A stretch of DNA of 37,105 bases. It comes from Bacteroidia bacterium (lineage in GTDB: Bacteria > Bacteroidota > Bacteroidia > Flavobacteriales > Flavobacteriaceae). The stretch covers positions 1-37,105 of the forward strand of contig JAUIFC010000016.1 in NCBI GenBank assembly GCA_030429455.1, in the 5' to 3' direction. This document shows, piece by piece, positions 14,276 to 23,997 of this stretch (position 1 is its first letter; every line of letters starts with the position of its first letter). A program made the position numbers and the translations under genes. The notes beneath the pieces are model-generated. The model was not told the origin of the DNA and did no database searches. It saw only the letters and a list, made by a program, of their open reading frames with translations.

Positions 14276-14360
14276 TACTCGGAGCGGGACTTGAACCCGC
14301 ACGGCCATAATGGCCATTGGATTTTAAGTCCAACGTGTCTACCAATTCCACCATCCGAGC
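14276..14360 (-). tRNA. tRNA-Leu (anticodon UAA)
   Basis: An 85-nt cloverleaf: acceptor GCTCGGA pairs with TCCGAGT, the D arm is GGTGGAATTGGTAGACAC, and the anticodon stem TTGGA/TCCAA encloses CTTAAAA (anticodon TAA). The long variable arm is typical of Leu, and the T arm is GCGGGTTCAAGTCCCGC. Discriminator A; CCA is not encoded. It is co-transcribed with tRNA-Gly upstream (8 bp apart). Its 3' end borders the accessory region. Confidence 0.95.
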
Positions 14361-14368
14361 AGTGGTTG

Positions 14369-14440
14369 AGCGAAAGACGGGATTTGAACCCGCGACCCTC
14401 ACCTTGGCAAGGTGATGCTCTACCCCTGAGCTACTTTCGC
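14369..14440 (-). tRNA. tRNA-Gly (anticodon GCC)
   Basis: A 72-nt cloverleaf: acceptor GCGAAAG/CTTTCGC, D arm with AGCTCAGGGGTAGAGC, anticodon loop TTGCCAA (GCC) on stem CACC/GGTG, T arm with GCGGGTTCAAATCCCGT. The discriminator is T (U), as usual for Gly, and CCA is not encoded. Confidence 0.95.
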
Positions 14441-14601
14441 ATAGTTATTATTTTCAAAGTACAACATTTGCAGCTTTAATCCTTTTCAATTCGGAAAGAA
14501 ATTCGCAAAAACTTATTTCAAATGAAGCTTTTATTAAAGCGGATGCAAATTTAAGCTTTTTAGACAATTCACAAAGTAAAAATCGTAATATTTGAAAAAA
14601 A

Positions 14602-15528
14602 TTATTCCAAATTTAAACTCAACCCAACTTTTACGTTTAAACCTAAGTTGGACTTGGTAATAAAATCGGATTCTTCGGAAATAAAATTAATATGTTTATA
14701 TACATTATTTCCTACAAACGCATTAAAATACAACTTGTTATGCAATTGTGTTCTAAAGTCTAGACCTACGGCAATATCTGTACTTTCATAAACTTGATTG
14801 ATCTCTTGAGCGTTAAATGCATATCGCGTAATAAATTCCAAGTAAGACCCTAAAGCCAGTTGTGTTACTTTCTGTTTACCAAAATTTCTGCCGAATAAAA
14901 ACCTTACTGGAGATGTGAGGTCTATAAACCAATCTTCATTTATGCGCCAATCGACATAGGGTATGAAAAGAAATCTAGGAAAATCGGAACCTGATTGCTG
15001 AAAAACCAGGCCTGCACCGATTTTCAATGTTTTATTTACACTGTAAATCAAATAGGTGGACGCCGTAAAGTGTAACGGATTATAACTTCCATAATCCCCA
15101 GAATACGTGAATCTCGCAGAATAATTTAGAAAAAAAGGATACCCAATCGTATGCGTAAAACTTAAGGCCAAAGAATTGGCATAAAAATTAGTGGGAAAAG
15201 GATCCAAATCGTTTTCACTAAAACTATTTTTTGTACGTCGAAAGGTATATTCAGCTTTTAGGATGGCAACTTTGGGCTTAGATGTTGTTGTGTCTACCTT
15301 AATGAGCAGCGGCAAAAAAGCGTGAACATTGGTATGGTGTTGCTGTAAATCAAAACCATTAAAAGAACCGTTAGACATTTCATGATTTAAGCTCAATCCC
15401 ATCTTTTGCCTTAAACCAAAATTGGAATTTATCAATTGAGAAAAACAGTTGTTTTGAATACCAATAATAAAGAAAAAACTTACAAGAGTTTTAAAATACA
15501 CGTTACCAAAACACTGTAGGATAGTCAT
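14602..15528 (-). CDS. Outer-membrane beta-barrel protein (DUF6268-like)
   Basis: A 308-residue protein with an N-terminal hydrophobic export segment (about residues 12-30, ending NCFSQ) and then alternating amphipathic strands rich in Tyr/Phe (ILKAEYTFRR, FFLNYSARFTYSG, YVDWRINEDWFIDLTSP, YFNAFVGNNVY), ending in ...VGLSLNLE. The pattern fits the DUF6268 outer-membrane barrels of Bacteroidota; function is unknown. It starts 9 bp after the mutS stop and is probably co-transcribed with it. Confidence 0.7.
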   Translation of the reverse strand: MTILQCFGNVYFKTLVSFFFIIGIQNNCFSQLINSNFGLRQKMGLSLNHEMSNGSFNGFDLQQHHTNVHAFLPLLIKVDTTTSKPKVAILKAEYTFRRTKNSFSENDLDPFPTNFYANSLALSFTHTIGYPFFLNYSARFTYSGDYGSYNPLHFTASTYLIYSVNKTLKIGAGLVFQQSGSDFPRFLFIPYVDWRINEDWFIDLTSPVRFLFGRNFGKQKVTQLALGSYLEFITRYAFNAQEINQVYESTDIAVGLDFRTQLHNKLYFNAFVGNNVYKHINFISEESDFITKSNLGLNVKVGLSLNLE

Positions 15529-15537
15529 TATTAAACT

Positions 15538-18141
15538 TTATGTATTGGGTTGAAGAATGCGCTTAATTTCATTCAATTTCATCAAAGCTTCAACAGGTGT
15601 AAGAATGTTTATGTCCAGATTTAATATCTCTTCCTTGATGCTTTCCAAAAGCGGATCGTCTAATTGAAAGAAACTCAATTGAGTATCCAAACCAACTTTT
15701 TGAAGGGTTTCCTTATTGTCTTCAACCGAATGTGCTTCTTCCAATTTTTTTAAAATTTTTTCAGCTTTATGAATAACATGCTGGGGCATTCCTGCCATTT
15801 TTGCCACATGTATTCCAAAGCTATGTGCGCTACCACCCGGCTTTAAAGTTCTTAAAAACAATATTTTATCTTTATATTCCTTAATGGATACATTGTAATT
15901 TTTTATCCGTTCAAATTGATGCGTCATCTCATTCAGCTCGTGATAATGGGTTGCAAATAGGGTTTTAGCTTTAGAAGGATGTTCGTGCAAATATTCTGTG
16001 ATGGCCCACGCGATGGAAATCCCATCATAAGTGCTCGTTCCTCGCCCTATTTCGTCCAACAGGACTAAACTTCGATTAGAAATATTGTTGAGAATACTGG
16101 CTGTTTCGTTCATTTCTACCATAAAGGTCGATTCGCCCATAGAAATATTATCACTGGCACCTACTCTTGTAAAAATCTTGTCAACTATTCCTATTTGTGC
16201 GGATTGCGCAGGCACAAAACAACCAATTTGTGCCAAGAGCACGATGATGGCCGTTTGTCGCAACAATGCTGATTTACCACTCATGTTTGGCCCAGTAATC
16301 ATAATGATCTGCTGTTCTTCTCTGTCTAAAAACACATCGTTTGCGATATAAGCTTCCCCTTCTGGCAACTGCTTTTCGATAACAGGATGACGACCTTGAG
16401 TGATTCTCAAACCAAATTCGTCCGTCATTTCTGGTCTGTTGTATTGTTCTTCTAAAGCCAATTGCGCAAAGCCACTAAGCACATCTAGTTTGGCGACCAA
16501 AGCTGCGTTTTGTTGAACAGGCTTGATGTAGTCTTGGCACCAATTCACAATCGATTCGTATAAATGCGCTTCGAGAACACTTATTTTTTCTTCGGCGCTT
16601 AAAATTTTAGCTTCGTAAGTTTTTAGTTCGTCAGTAATGTAGCGCTCTGCATTTACCAACGTTTGTTTTCTGATCCAATCCTCTGGAACTTTGTCTTTAT
16701 GTGCATGTCTGACTTCCAAATAGTAGCCAAACACATTGTTATTTCCAATTTTCAATTTCGAAATTCCAGTCCGTTCGGTTTCTCTTTCAAGCATTTCATC
16801 AAGGTAATCTTTACCAGAAAAGGCTAAGGTTCTCAGTTCATCAAGCTCTTCGTTGTATCCTTGAGCTATCACTTGTCCTTTACTCAACAACACCGGCGCG
16901 GAATCTTGTATGGCGGTTTTAATTTTTTCTCTTAATACATCACAGGTATTTATTTTGTCTGCAATAACTGTTAAGGATTCATTGTCCAAACTTGCTAAAG
17001 AAGCTTTGATAGGAATGATGGCATCGAGCGAATCTTTAAGCTGAATAAGTTCGCGAGGATTTACTTTTTGCGTCGCTACTTTAGAAATTAAACGTTCTAA
17101 ATCGCTTATTTGTTTGAGTTGAAGTTGAATGTTGTGCAATAACGACTGATTCTGTTTCAAAAAATCGACAGCATCCAGACGTTCTTCAATCTTTTCGATT
17201 TGTTTAAGAGGCAAAGACAACCACCGTTTTAGTAATCGGCTGCCCATTGGCGAAATAGTTTTGTCGATAACATCTAAAAGTGTAACGGCTTGAAGTGCAT
17301 TGCCATGGTACAATTCCAAATTACGAATCGTAAAGCGGTCCATCCAAACATAAGCATCTTCACTTATTCTTGAAATTGTATTGATGTGTTGAAGCTTGTC
17401 ATGCCTGGTTTCGGATAAATAATGCATAATGGCACCAGAAGCTATAATTCCTTCTTCCAAATGATCAATGCCATAGCCTTTTAGCGAAGTGGTATTGAAA
17501 TGAGCATTAAGTGTATCTTGAGCATAGTCTATTTTAAACAACCAATCTTCCATAAAAAAAGAATGGAAATTGTCGCCAAAGGCATCTCTAAACTTGGATT
17601 TATTAGCTTTTGAAATCAATACTTCACTTGGTGAAAAATTTTGAAGCAATTTGTCGATGTAATCCTCGGATCCTTGAGAGGTCAGAAATTCTCCTGTTGA
17701 AATGTCCAAAAAGGCCACGCCAATTTTATGTTTAGAAAAGTGAACCGCACACAAAAAGTTATTGGATTTGCTTTGCAGCACTTCATCATTAAAAGCCACG
17801 CCGGGTGTCACCAACTCTGTTACCCCACGTTTTACGATCTTCTTGGTTTGCTTAGGGTCTTCCAATTGGTCACAAATTGCCACGCGCTGACCGGCTTTCA
17901 CCAATTTTGGCAAATACGTATTTAAGGAGTGATGTGGAAACCCTGCCAATTCTGTGCGTTCGCTTCCATTATTTCGATTGGTCAAAACAATGTTTAAAAT
18001 CTGAGCTGTTTTCACGGCATCTTCACCGAAAGTTTCATAAAAATCACCTACCCTAAACAGCAATAAGGCGTCTGGATGCTTTTGCTTAATCGTATTGTAT
18101 TGCCGCATTAAAGGGGTAACTGTCGCTTTTTTCTTTGCCAA
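15538..18141 (-). CDS. mutS: DNA mismatch repair protein MutS
   Basis: An 867-residue, full-length MutS. The N-terminal mismatch-reading motif is GDFYETF (Phe34-Tyr-Glu36), followed by the connector, lever and clamp domains. The ATPase has Walker A GPNMSGKS at about 613 and Walker [13 protein letters not shown] at about 695, with the His of the dimer interface in FATHYHEL. A helical C-terminal tail follows. It recognises mismatches after replication. The start is taken as TTG at 18141 because MAKKK...TPLMRQY fits the family N-terminus and no ATG is nearby. Divergent from the SpoU methyltransferase gene. Confidence 0.97.
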   Translation of the reverse strand: MAKKKATVTPLMRQYNTIKQKHPDALLLFRVGDFYETFGEDAVKTAQILNIVLTNRNNGSERTELAGFPHHSLNTYLPKLVKAGQRVAICDQLEDPKQTKKIVKRGVTELVTPGVAFNDEVLQSKSNNFLCAVHFSKHKIGVAFLDISTGEFLTSQGSEDYIDKLLQNFSPSEVLISKANKSKFRDAFGDNFHSFFMEDWLFKIDYAQDTLNAHFNTTSLKGYGIDHLEEGIIASGAIMHYLSETRHDKLQHINTISRISEDAYVWMDRFTIRNLELYHGNALQAVTLLDVIDKTISPMGSRLLKRWLSLPLKQIEKIEERLDAVDFLKQNQSLLHNIQLQLKQISDLERLISKVATQKVNPRELIQLKDSLDAIIPIKASLASLDNESLTVIADKINTCDVLREKIKTAIQDSAPVLLSKGQVIAQGYNEELDELRTLAFSGKDYLDEMLERETERTGISKLKIGNNNVFGYYLEVRHAHKDKVPEDWIRKQTLVNAERYITDELKTYEAKILSAEEKISVLEAHLYESIVNWCQDYIKPVQQNAALVAKLDVLSGFAQLALEEQYNRPEMTDEFGLRITQGRHPVIEKQLPEGEAYIANDVFLDREEQQIIMITGPNMSGKSALLRQTAIIVLLAQIGCFVPAQSAQIGIVDKIFTRVGASDNISMGESTFMVEMNETASILNNISNRSLVLLDEIGRGTSTYDGISIAWAITEYLHEHPSKAKTLFATHYHELNEMTHQFERIKNYNVSIKEYKDKILFLRTLKPGGSAHSFGIHVAKMAGMPQHVIHKAEKILKKLEEAHSVEDNKETLQKVGLDTQLSFFQLDDPLLESIKEEILNLDINILTPVEALMKLNEIKRILQPNT

Positions 18142-18264
18142 TGCTTTTGATTTGAATAAGATAGCTAAAGTAAATATAAAGGTTGAGTTTTAAAAGAAAA
18201 TAAGTCCTTGACTTTTTCTAATAACATTCAATTTCAACTATTTTTGACTTCTTTTTAAATTGAA

Positions 18265-18798
18265 ATGATGCGTAAGCTCAAAAACGAAGAACTACAAAGA
18301 TTATCCGTTGAAGATTTTAAAGCTTCCGAAAAGTCTAACCTAATTATTGTTTTAGACAACATCAGAAGTCTTAATAATATCGGTTCTGTATTTCGCACTG
18401 CGGATGCTTTTAGAGTAAAACACATTTATTTATGTGGCATTACTGCGAAGCCACCCCATAAAGACATTCAAAAAACGGCACTTGGCGCTACTGATAGCGT
18501 CTCATGGTCTTATTCAAATGATACTTTGGAGGTTATAAAACAATTAAAGGAATCTGATGTAACCGTACTTAGCATCGAACAAGCTGAAAATAGTACCATG
18601 CTTCAAGATTGTAAATTTCATGCGGATACAACATACGCTATGGTTTTTGGACATGAAGTAAAAGGCGTTGACCAAACTATAGTAAACAAAAGTGATGCTG
18701 TCGTTGAAATCCCTCAATTTGGCACCAAACATTCGGTAAACATTTCTGTAAGTGTAGGAATTTGCTGTTGGGCGTTTTATGAAAAGGTGTATTTATGA
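18265..18798 (+). CDS. TrmH/SpoU-family RNA 2'-O-methyltransferase
   Basis: A 177-residue protein with the SPOUT-class trefoil-knot motifs: motif 1 NIRSLNNIGSVFRTADAF at about 32-49, motif 2 VFGHEVKGVD at about 128-137, and motif 3 VEIPQFGTKHSVNISVSVGI at about 147-166. These enzymes methylate ribose 2'-OH in tRNA or rRNA using SAM. The short form without an N-terminal extension is like TrmL or TrmH; the exact target cannot be told. Start ATGATG at 18265. A TATTTTTG -7 box at 18239-18246 could be its promoter, although no good -33 TTTG is seen. Confidence 0.9.
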   Translation: MMRKLKNEELQRLSVEDFKASEKSNLIIVLDNIRSLNNIGSVFRTADAFRVKHIYLCGITAKPPHKDIQKTALGATDSVSWSYSNDTLEVIKQLKESDVTVLSIEQAENSTMLQDCKFHADTTYAMVFGHEVKGVDQTIVNKSDAVVEIPQFGTKHSVNISVSVGICCWAFYEKVYL

Positions 18799-18911
18799 TA
18801 ATGATGAGCTACTAGCTTCTAGCCTTTAGGCTTACGACGCATGATGTTCAATGCGTAAAATTTTATAACACAAAATCACTAAAAGCTAATGGCTATCGAC
18901 TACTAGCCAAG

Positions 18912-19355
18912 TCAACCTCTTCTCTCGAAGAAAAATTTCCTTAATAGATGAGAAGCTTTTTTCTCTAAAATGCCTTTTGTTATTGCTGTTTTGGGATGCA
19001 AATTAACATTCATGGCTTCAAAACCTCGTTTGTAATCACTTGCGCCAAACACCAATCGTTTAAGCTGACTCCAATACAAGGCACCGGCGCACATGGTACA
19101 AGGTTCTAGAGTGACGTACAACGTACATTGGTTTAAATATTTTCCACCTAGATAATTTGCCGCAGCTGTAATGGCTTGCATTTCAGCATGTGCGGTGACG
19201 TCGTTTAGCGTCTCTGTCAGATTATGTGCTCTGGCAACAATGGTTTGACCAATGACCACTACTGCACCTACAGGGACTTCCCCAATGGCATATGCTTTTT
19301 CAGCCTCTTCAAGGGCTTTTTGCATAAAATAAGTATCATCTATTTCTAAAATCAT
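18912..19355 (-). CDS. tadA: tRNA-specific adenosine deaminase TadA
   Basis: A cytidine/deoxycytidylate deaminase fold protein of 147 residues from the ATG at 19355 (MILEIDDTYFMQ). Zinc and catalytic motifs are HAEMQAI (His ligand and catalytic Glu) and PCTMCAGA (two Cys ligands), followed by LVFGASDYKRG. TadA converts A34 to inosine in tRNA-Arg(ACG). An earlier ATG at 19397 would add a hydrophobic 14-residue tail unlike the family, so it is rejected as the start. Divergent from dxs with only 42 bp between the chosen starts. Confidence 0.93.
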   Translation of the reverse strand: MILEIDDTYFMQKALEEAEKAYAIGEVPVGAVVVIGQTIVARAHNLTETLNDVTAHAEMQAITAAANYLGGKYLNQCTLYVTLEPCTMCAGALYWSQLKRLVFGASDYKRGFEAMNVNLHPKTAITKGILEKKASHLLRKFFFERRG

Positions 19356-19397
19356 AAAAATAAAAATACAAAAAATTAAATATCTATTTTTGTCCAT

Positions 19398-21158
19398 ATG
19401 GCTTATAAGTACTTAAATATTTTAAATTCACCATCAGACCTTCGCGAGTTTACCGTTGAAGAACTGCCGCTTGTTTCGAGAGAGCTGAGAGAATTTATAA
19501 TTGAAAATGTTTCGAAGTACGGAGGCCACTTAGGTGCTAGCTTAGGAACCGTCGAACTTACGATTGCCCTGCATTATGTATTCAACACACCCAAGGATTT
19601 ACTGGTTTGGGATGTTGGTCATCAGGCATACGGCCATAAAATTTTAACTGGTCGAAGAGACAGATTTCACTCCAACAGGCAGTTCGGTGGGATATCTGGT
19701 TTCCCATCTCGTGAAGAAAGTGAGTACGACGTTTTTGGTGTTGGCCACAGCTCCACCTCTATTTCTGCGACTTTAGGAATGGCTATTGCCAACAAACTTA
19801 AGGGACTAAACAAACATCACATTGCAGTGATTGGAGACGCCTCCATTGCATCAGGAATGGCCTTCGAAGGACTAAATCATGCTGGAGATACAGACTCCGA
19901 TTTGTTGGTAATTTTAAATGACAATTCTATTGGCATAGATGCAAGTGTTGGCGCTTTAAAGGAATATTTGTCTCAAAAGGATGCTGAAAACAAAAACCTT
20001 TCAAACAACATTATTGAGGCCTTAAATTTTAAACATTTTGGTCCAATAGACGGACACAACCTTCAAGAATTGGTAGACACGTTAGAACTTTTAAAGACTA
20101 TTAAAGGGCCAAAATTTTTACACATCCACACCATTAAAGGCAAAGGCTTAAAACCTGCTGAAAAAGACCAAGTGACTTATCATGCCCCTGGTAAATTTGA
20201 TAAAATCACAGGAGAATTGTTTCAAAAACCAGTAGCTGATAATTACATGAAATATCAAGATATTTTTGGAAAAACTATTCTTCATCTTGCCCATAATGAT
20301 GAAAAAATTATCGGTGTAACTCCAGCAATGCCGACAGGAAGTTCTTTAAAATACATGATGGAAGAACTCCCTCATCGTGCTTTTGATGTTGGTATCGCCG
20401 AGCAGCATGCTGTCACATTCTCAGCAGGTATGGCAACACAAGGATTTAAGGTGTTCTGCACAATTTACTCTACTTTTTTACAACGTGCATATGACCAAGT
20501 GATTCACGATGTTGCTTTACAAAATCTACCCGTAGTATTCTGTGTGGACAGGGCTGGAATTGTTGGCCAAGATGGCGCCACGCATCATGGTGTTTTTGAT
20601 ATTTCGTTTTTAAAATGTATCCCAAACCTAATCATCGCATCTCCATCAAATGCGAAGGATTTTCAAAATTTGCTTTATACCGCTTCTACATACGTTGAAC
20701 ATCCAATGGTTATTAGATATCCAAGAGGAAATAGCGATGTTAAAACTTTAGACATGACATTCCAATCCATAGAAATTGGAAAAGGCATTTGCCTGAGAAA
20801 AGGTAAAAACACAGCGATTCTTTCCATAGGAAAAATGCGATGGAATGTCGAAAAAGCCATAGAACAATCACGAAAGGACATCAGCCACTATGACATGAGG
20901 TTTATAAAACCATTGGATATCGCTATGCTTGATGATATTGCAAAACACCATGAACATATTATCACCATTGAAGATGGTGTTCTTAGTGGCGGTTTTGGAG
21001 AAAGTATTCAATCTTACTTTTCACAACATCATCCAAAGCTGAACGTAAAATGCTTAGGTATAAGCGATGAGTTTATACAACATGGGGAAACAGAAGCCCT
21101 ATTTGATAAAATAGGATTATCCTCAAAAAAAATTCTAGAATATTTGAATACCCTTTAG
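19398..21158 (+). CDS. dxs: 1-deoxy-D-xylulose-5-phosphate synthase
   Basis: A 586-residue, full-length DXS, the first step of the MEP isoprenoid pathway (pyruvate + glyceraldehyde 3-phosphate). Motifs: DVGHQAYGHKIL with the catalytic His near residue 75; the ThDP motif GDASIASGMAFEGLNHAG ... LNDN at about 147-175; FGPIDGHN; catalytic Glu in DVGIAEQHAVTF at about 335; DRAGIVGQDGATHHG; and the C-terminal transketolase domain. It is slightly shorter than E. coli Dxs, as usual in Flavobacteriia. A TATTTTTG box (19385-19392) ends only 5 bp before the ATG, so the mRNA could be leaderless. Its end is 2 bp from the convergent T9SS gene. Confidence 0.97.
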   Translation: MAYKYLNILNSPSDLREFTVEELPLVSRELREFIIENVSKYGGHLGASLGTVELTIALHYVFNTPKDLLVWDVGHQAYGHKILTGRRDRFHSNRQFGGISGFPSREESEYDVFGVGHSSTSISATLGMAIANKLKGLNKHHIAVIGDASIASGMAFEGLNHAGDTDSDLLVILNDNSIGIDASVGALKEYLSQKDAENKNLSNNIIEALNFKHFGPIDGHNLQELVDTLELLKTIKGPKFLHIHTIKGKGLKPAEKDQVTYHAPGKFDKITGELFQKPVADNYMKYQDIFGKTILHLAHNDEKIIGVTPAMPTGSSLKYMMEELPHRAFDVGIAEQHAVTFSAGMATQGFKVFCTIYSTFLQRAYDQVIHDVALQNLPVVFCVDRAGIVGQDGATHHGVFDISFLKCIPNLIIASPSNAKDFQNLLYTASTYVEHPMVIRYPRGNSDVKTLDMTFQSIEIGKGICLRKGKNTAILSIGKMRWNVEKAIEQSRKDISHYDMRFIKPLDIAMLDDIAKHHEHIITIEDGVLSGGFGESIQSYFSQHHPKLNVKCLGISDEFIQHGETEALFDKIGLSSKKILEYLNTL

Positions 21159-21160
21159 AG

Positions 21161-23152
21161 TTATTCTTTTATAATTTTCTGAATGTGTTTCGTATTTTCA
21201 GTAGTGACTTCCACAACATAAACACCGCCTTGAAGACTTTCAACAAAAACGTTTATCGAATTAGAAAAATCTTCTACTTCTAAATTTTTGACGAGTTTTC
21301 CATCTATCGAAAACACTTGAACACCTAGAATTCTGTCATTAGTCTGTAGCATTTCAATCGTAAAGAATTTATCCACTGGATTTGGATAAATACCAATATT
21401 AAAGTTATCACGATCATTAGAACCCAGAGTATTTATCACTCCGATCTCAAATCGATAAGGATCGAAAGACGTTGGAATGCTTTCATCTATATTAAAATTA
21501 TACAAATTCTGACCCTCAGAAAGAGGTGTTTGTGTTGTCAAATAATGGTCTATTAAAAAGAGTTCATCAACATTGAATATATTTTCAACTGAAATATCAA
21601 GATGATAATTTAAATCAGAATAATTAGTAATGTATAGCAAAGTATTATCTGTATCTAAATTACTATCTCTTTTATCTACAGACAAGTATTCATTAGCATT
21701 AAAAATAGCTAAATTCTCAGATGAATTCCATAGTTTGATGGCATCCTCATCATTTACTGCATTGGTAAAGTTGTCTCCATATTTTACACAAACAGCATCG
21801 CTTAAATCATTTGTGTCGTCGTTATTGAGATTTATGTTTATGGCCAAATTTGTATTTGAACTATATACACCAGTCGTTACTGTTTGGTCTTGGTCTTTTT
21901 TAAATTCTTCTTTAAAAGTCATTGTTGGATTGGCAGCAGTAGTGACGATAAAGAAAGACTTGTTAGGCTGTAAATATTCGTCTGCTTCAGAAGTCGCTGG
22001 TACTACAGAAGGTGTTTCTTCGGAAATATCCACAGTGACAAAAACACCATTATTACTTAAACTTGGATCGTACAAATAAATAAAATTGCTATTTAATCCT
22101 GTTGTCGTATTTGCTTCTAAAAGCGATTTTATATTAACTTGAGCTTGGTAAGGATTTCCAATTAGATTAAAATCTTCAATCCCACTGGATAATCCGCTAA
22201 CTGAAAAATCGCCAATGTGCATATCACCTAATGTTCTTAGCGTTGTAGAACCTTTGACATAATCATTTGTTAAATCTATAGATCGATCACCTCTTAAGAA
22301 GATAGAATATGGCTGTCCAGCACTAAAAGACTCAGATGTTGTTCCCGAGGATTGAGAATAAGTTTGTGACCCGTTGTTCCAATAATACAAACTCGCAAAT
22401 CCAGAATTCGTAACATCAAAACCTCCTGTTGCAGATGTTGCACCCGTTATATGTGTTCCATAACCAGGTCGTGGATTACTTACTCCTCCAACTGTTGTAA
22501 CTTGACCACCTTCTTGAAGATTTTCTGAAATTGTCCCATTTGTAGTCACACTAGAGGATAAAAATCTAAAAGCTCTATTGCTAGCAGGCACATAACGCTC
22601 GACTAAAACATCACTAATGCTTCCGGGAATAGACTCCTCTACTACAGCGGTTAGACTCTCATTCGGACTAATAAATGTTAATCCACTTACAGTGTTAACC
22701 TCCGGCGTATCTACAATACTGCTGTTAGCATCAAAATTCCCACTTTCCACCTTAAACTGTTCCAAAAGCGCCACATGACCTCTTGAAATGCTTGCTGTGT
22801 TTGAGATTTTGTTTAAAATAATATAAGGAATGCTATCGGATTCCGTAGTACTAAATTGCAAATCCTGAGCAGCATTGCTGTTTGCATTTCCTGAGCCAAT
22901 GTGAAATAAGGCCTTATTTGTTCCATCTGTAAATCGCATCTCCCCATCGTTAATCAAATCTCCATCAATAACGAATGCTGTATTATTATTTAAAGTTAAA
23001 GCCCCTTCAACCTGAACAGACGATCTTGAATACAAAGTATCGCTCTCACTTACGTATAATTCACCTGAATTTGAAATGAACAATTGCGCTGTAGCCTGTT
23101 CAACACTGAAAAGCATAATTGTAAACAAAAGTATTTGTAAAAAATGTTTCAT
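21161..23152 (-). CDS. Large T9SS-exported protein with type A sorting domain
   Basis: 663 residues from the ATG at 23152. There is a signal peptide (to about 25, ...EQATAQ), then a long beta-rich passenger region beginning with a repeat-like stretch (GELYVSESDTLYSRSSVQVEGALTLNN) and continuing with Ser/Thr/Asn-rich segments. The C-terminal sorting domain begins at about residue 585 (IGIYPNPVDKFFTIEM) and ends GGVYVVEV ... KIIKE. It is probably a surface or secreted structural or adhesive protein. No enzyme motif is seen. It is single-gene and convergent with dxs. A strong antisense open frame of 149 codons at 21630-22079 is a coding shadow. Confidence 0.85.
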   Translation of the reverse strand: MKHFLQILLFTIMLFSVEQATAQLFISNSGELYVSESDTLYSRSSVQVEGALTLNNNTAFVIDGDLINDGEMRFTDGTNKALFHIGSGNANSNAAQDLQFSTTESDSIPYIILNKISNTASISRGHVALLEQFKVESGNFDANSSIVDTPEVNTVSGLTFISPNESLTAVVEESIPGSISDVLVERYVPASNRAFRFLSSSVTTNGTISENLQEGGQVTTVGGVSNPRPGYGTHITGATSATGGFDVTNSGFASLYYWNNGSQTYSQSSGTTSESFSAGQPYSIFLRGDRSIDLTNDYVKGSTTLRTLGDMHIGDFSVSGLSSGIEDFNLIGNPYQAQVNIKSLLEANTTTGLNSNFIYLYDPSLSNNGVFVTVDISEETPSVVPATSEADEYLQPNKSFFIVTTAANPTMTFKEEFKKDQDQTVTTGVYSSNTNLAININLNNDDTNDLSDAVCVKYGDNFTNAVNDEDAIKLWNSSENLAIFNANEYLSVDKRDSNLDTDNTLLYITNYSDLNYHLDISVENIFNVDELFLIDHYLTTQTPLSEGQNLYNFNIDESIPTSFDPYRFEIGVINTLGSNDRDNFNIGIYPNPVDKFFTIEMLQTNDRILGVQVFSIDGKLVKNLEVEDFSNSINVFVESLQGGVYVVEVTTENTKHIQKIIKE

Positions 23153-23246
23153 AATCAATTTGGATATTTTTGTATTACTACTTAAACTAAGTCTTTTTGT
23201 TTTGAAAACACGTATAATGATGGCAATATAAAAAAAATCTAACTAT

Positions 23247-23912
23247 TCAAAGAATTTTTATTGCTCTTAACATTTCACGTTTACCTGGAGGTCCTGTGAT
23301 TTTTTCGACCTGAAAACCAATCTCTAACAAGTCGCGTCTTACGCTTCCTTTGCAACAATAGGTTACCCAAACACCATGTGGATTTAGGATATCATACATG
23401 TTTTGCAAAATAGTTTTGTGCCATAAGTGAGGCTGCACTCTTGGACCAAAGGCATCAAAATAAATGACATCATATTTGTCTTGAGTTTGAAAAACATCAA
23501 GGTCTAAGTTCAGTTTTTTAAGTTTAAATAGTGAAGAAATCTGGTTAAATTGTTCCCAAGTAGAATGGTGCAAAGCATTAAAAAATCCCTGATCTTCAGG
23601 CGGAACGTAATTTAACTGTTTGAGCATTTCTTCTTGAATCGGGTATTTTTCAATACCTGTATAGCGTAAATCGAGATTATATGTTTTAGAAAATTTATAG
23701 GATAGGTAGGCATTTAAACCAGTTCCAAAACCCATTTCCAGAATTGATAAATGAGGTGGAAACGCATCTTTGATTCTAAACTCTAAACCACTTTGTATGT
23801 ATACATGCAATGCCTCTTTGATCGCTCCATGTTGGGAATGGTAACTTTCGTTCCATTCTGGAAAATGAATGGTTTTCGAACCATCTTTTGTTGTAATGAG
23901 TTGTTTTTTCAA
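23247..23912 (-). CDS. mnmD: tRNA (5-methylaminomethyl-2-thiouridylate) methyltransferase MnmD
   Basis: A 221-residue stand-alone version of the MnmC methyltransferase domain (DUF752). The N-terminal signature is TKDGSKTIHFPEWNESYHS with GAIKEALHVYI. SAM-binding motif I is ILEMGFGTGLNAYLS at about 55-70, and the catalytic loop is YFDAFGPRVQPHLW at about 150-163, then TYCCKGSVRRDL and GPPGKREMLRA near the end. It completes mnm5(s2)U34 in tRNA wobble positions. The oxidase half of E. coli MnmC is absent, as usual in Bacteroidota. Confidence 0.92.
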   Translation of the reverse strand: MKKQLITTKDGSKTIHFPEWNESYHSQHGAIKEALHVYIQSGLEFRIKDAFPPHLSILEMGFGTGLNAYLSYKFSKTYNLDLRYTGIEKYPIQEEMLKQLNYVPPEDQGFFNALHHSTWEQFNQISSLFKLKKLNLDLDVFQTQDKYDVIYFDAFGPRVQPHLWHKTILQNMYDILNPHGVWVTYCCKGSVRRDLLEIGFQVEKITGPPGKREMLRAIKIL

Positions 23913-23929
23913 GCTTTACTTCTTTGCAT

Positions 23930-23969
23930 AAAAAAACATGCTTCCAAATGATAATAATTCAGAAGCATG
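23930..23969 (-). terminator. Intrinsic terminator after the DUF4920 gene
   Basis: CATGCTTC and GAAGCATG form a perfect 8-bp stem around an AT-rich loop. A run of seven T follows on the minus strand. It lies 28 bp beyond the DUF4920 stop and separates that gene from mnmD. Confidence 0.85.
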
Positions 23970-23997
23970 AGCATATAAATCTAAACTAACTAATGCC

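Noticed and set aside
14193..14479. Short open frames over the tRNA genes
   Set aside because: Both strands translate through the tRNA-Leu and tRNA-Gly genes; the peptides are the common false products of tRNA sequence.
18799..18911. Possible terminator (ACGCAT ... ATGCGT) between the SpoU methyltransferase gene and tadA
   Set aside because: The stem is only six base pairs and the following A/T tract is mixed; not strong enough to call.
21630..22079. 149-codon open frame on the + strand
   Set aside because: It lies wholly antisense to a T9SS gene with signal peptide and sorting domain; the reading is a shadow of that gene's codon use.
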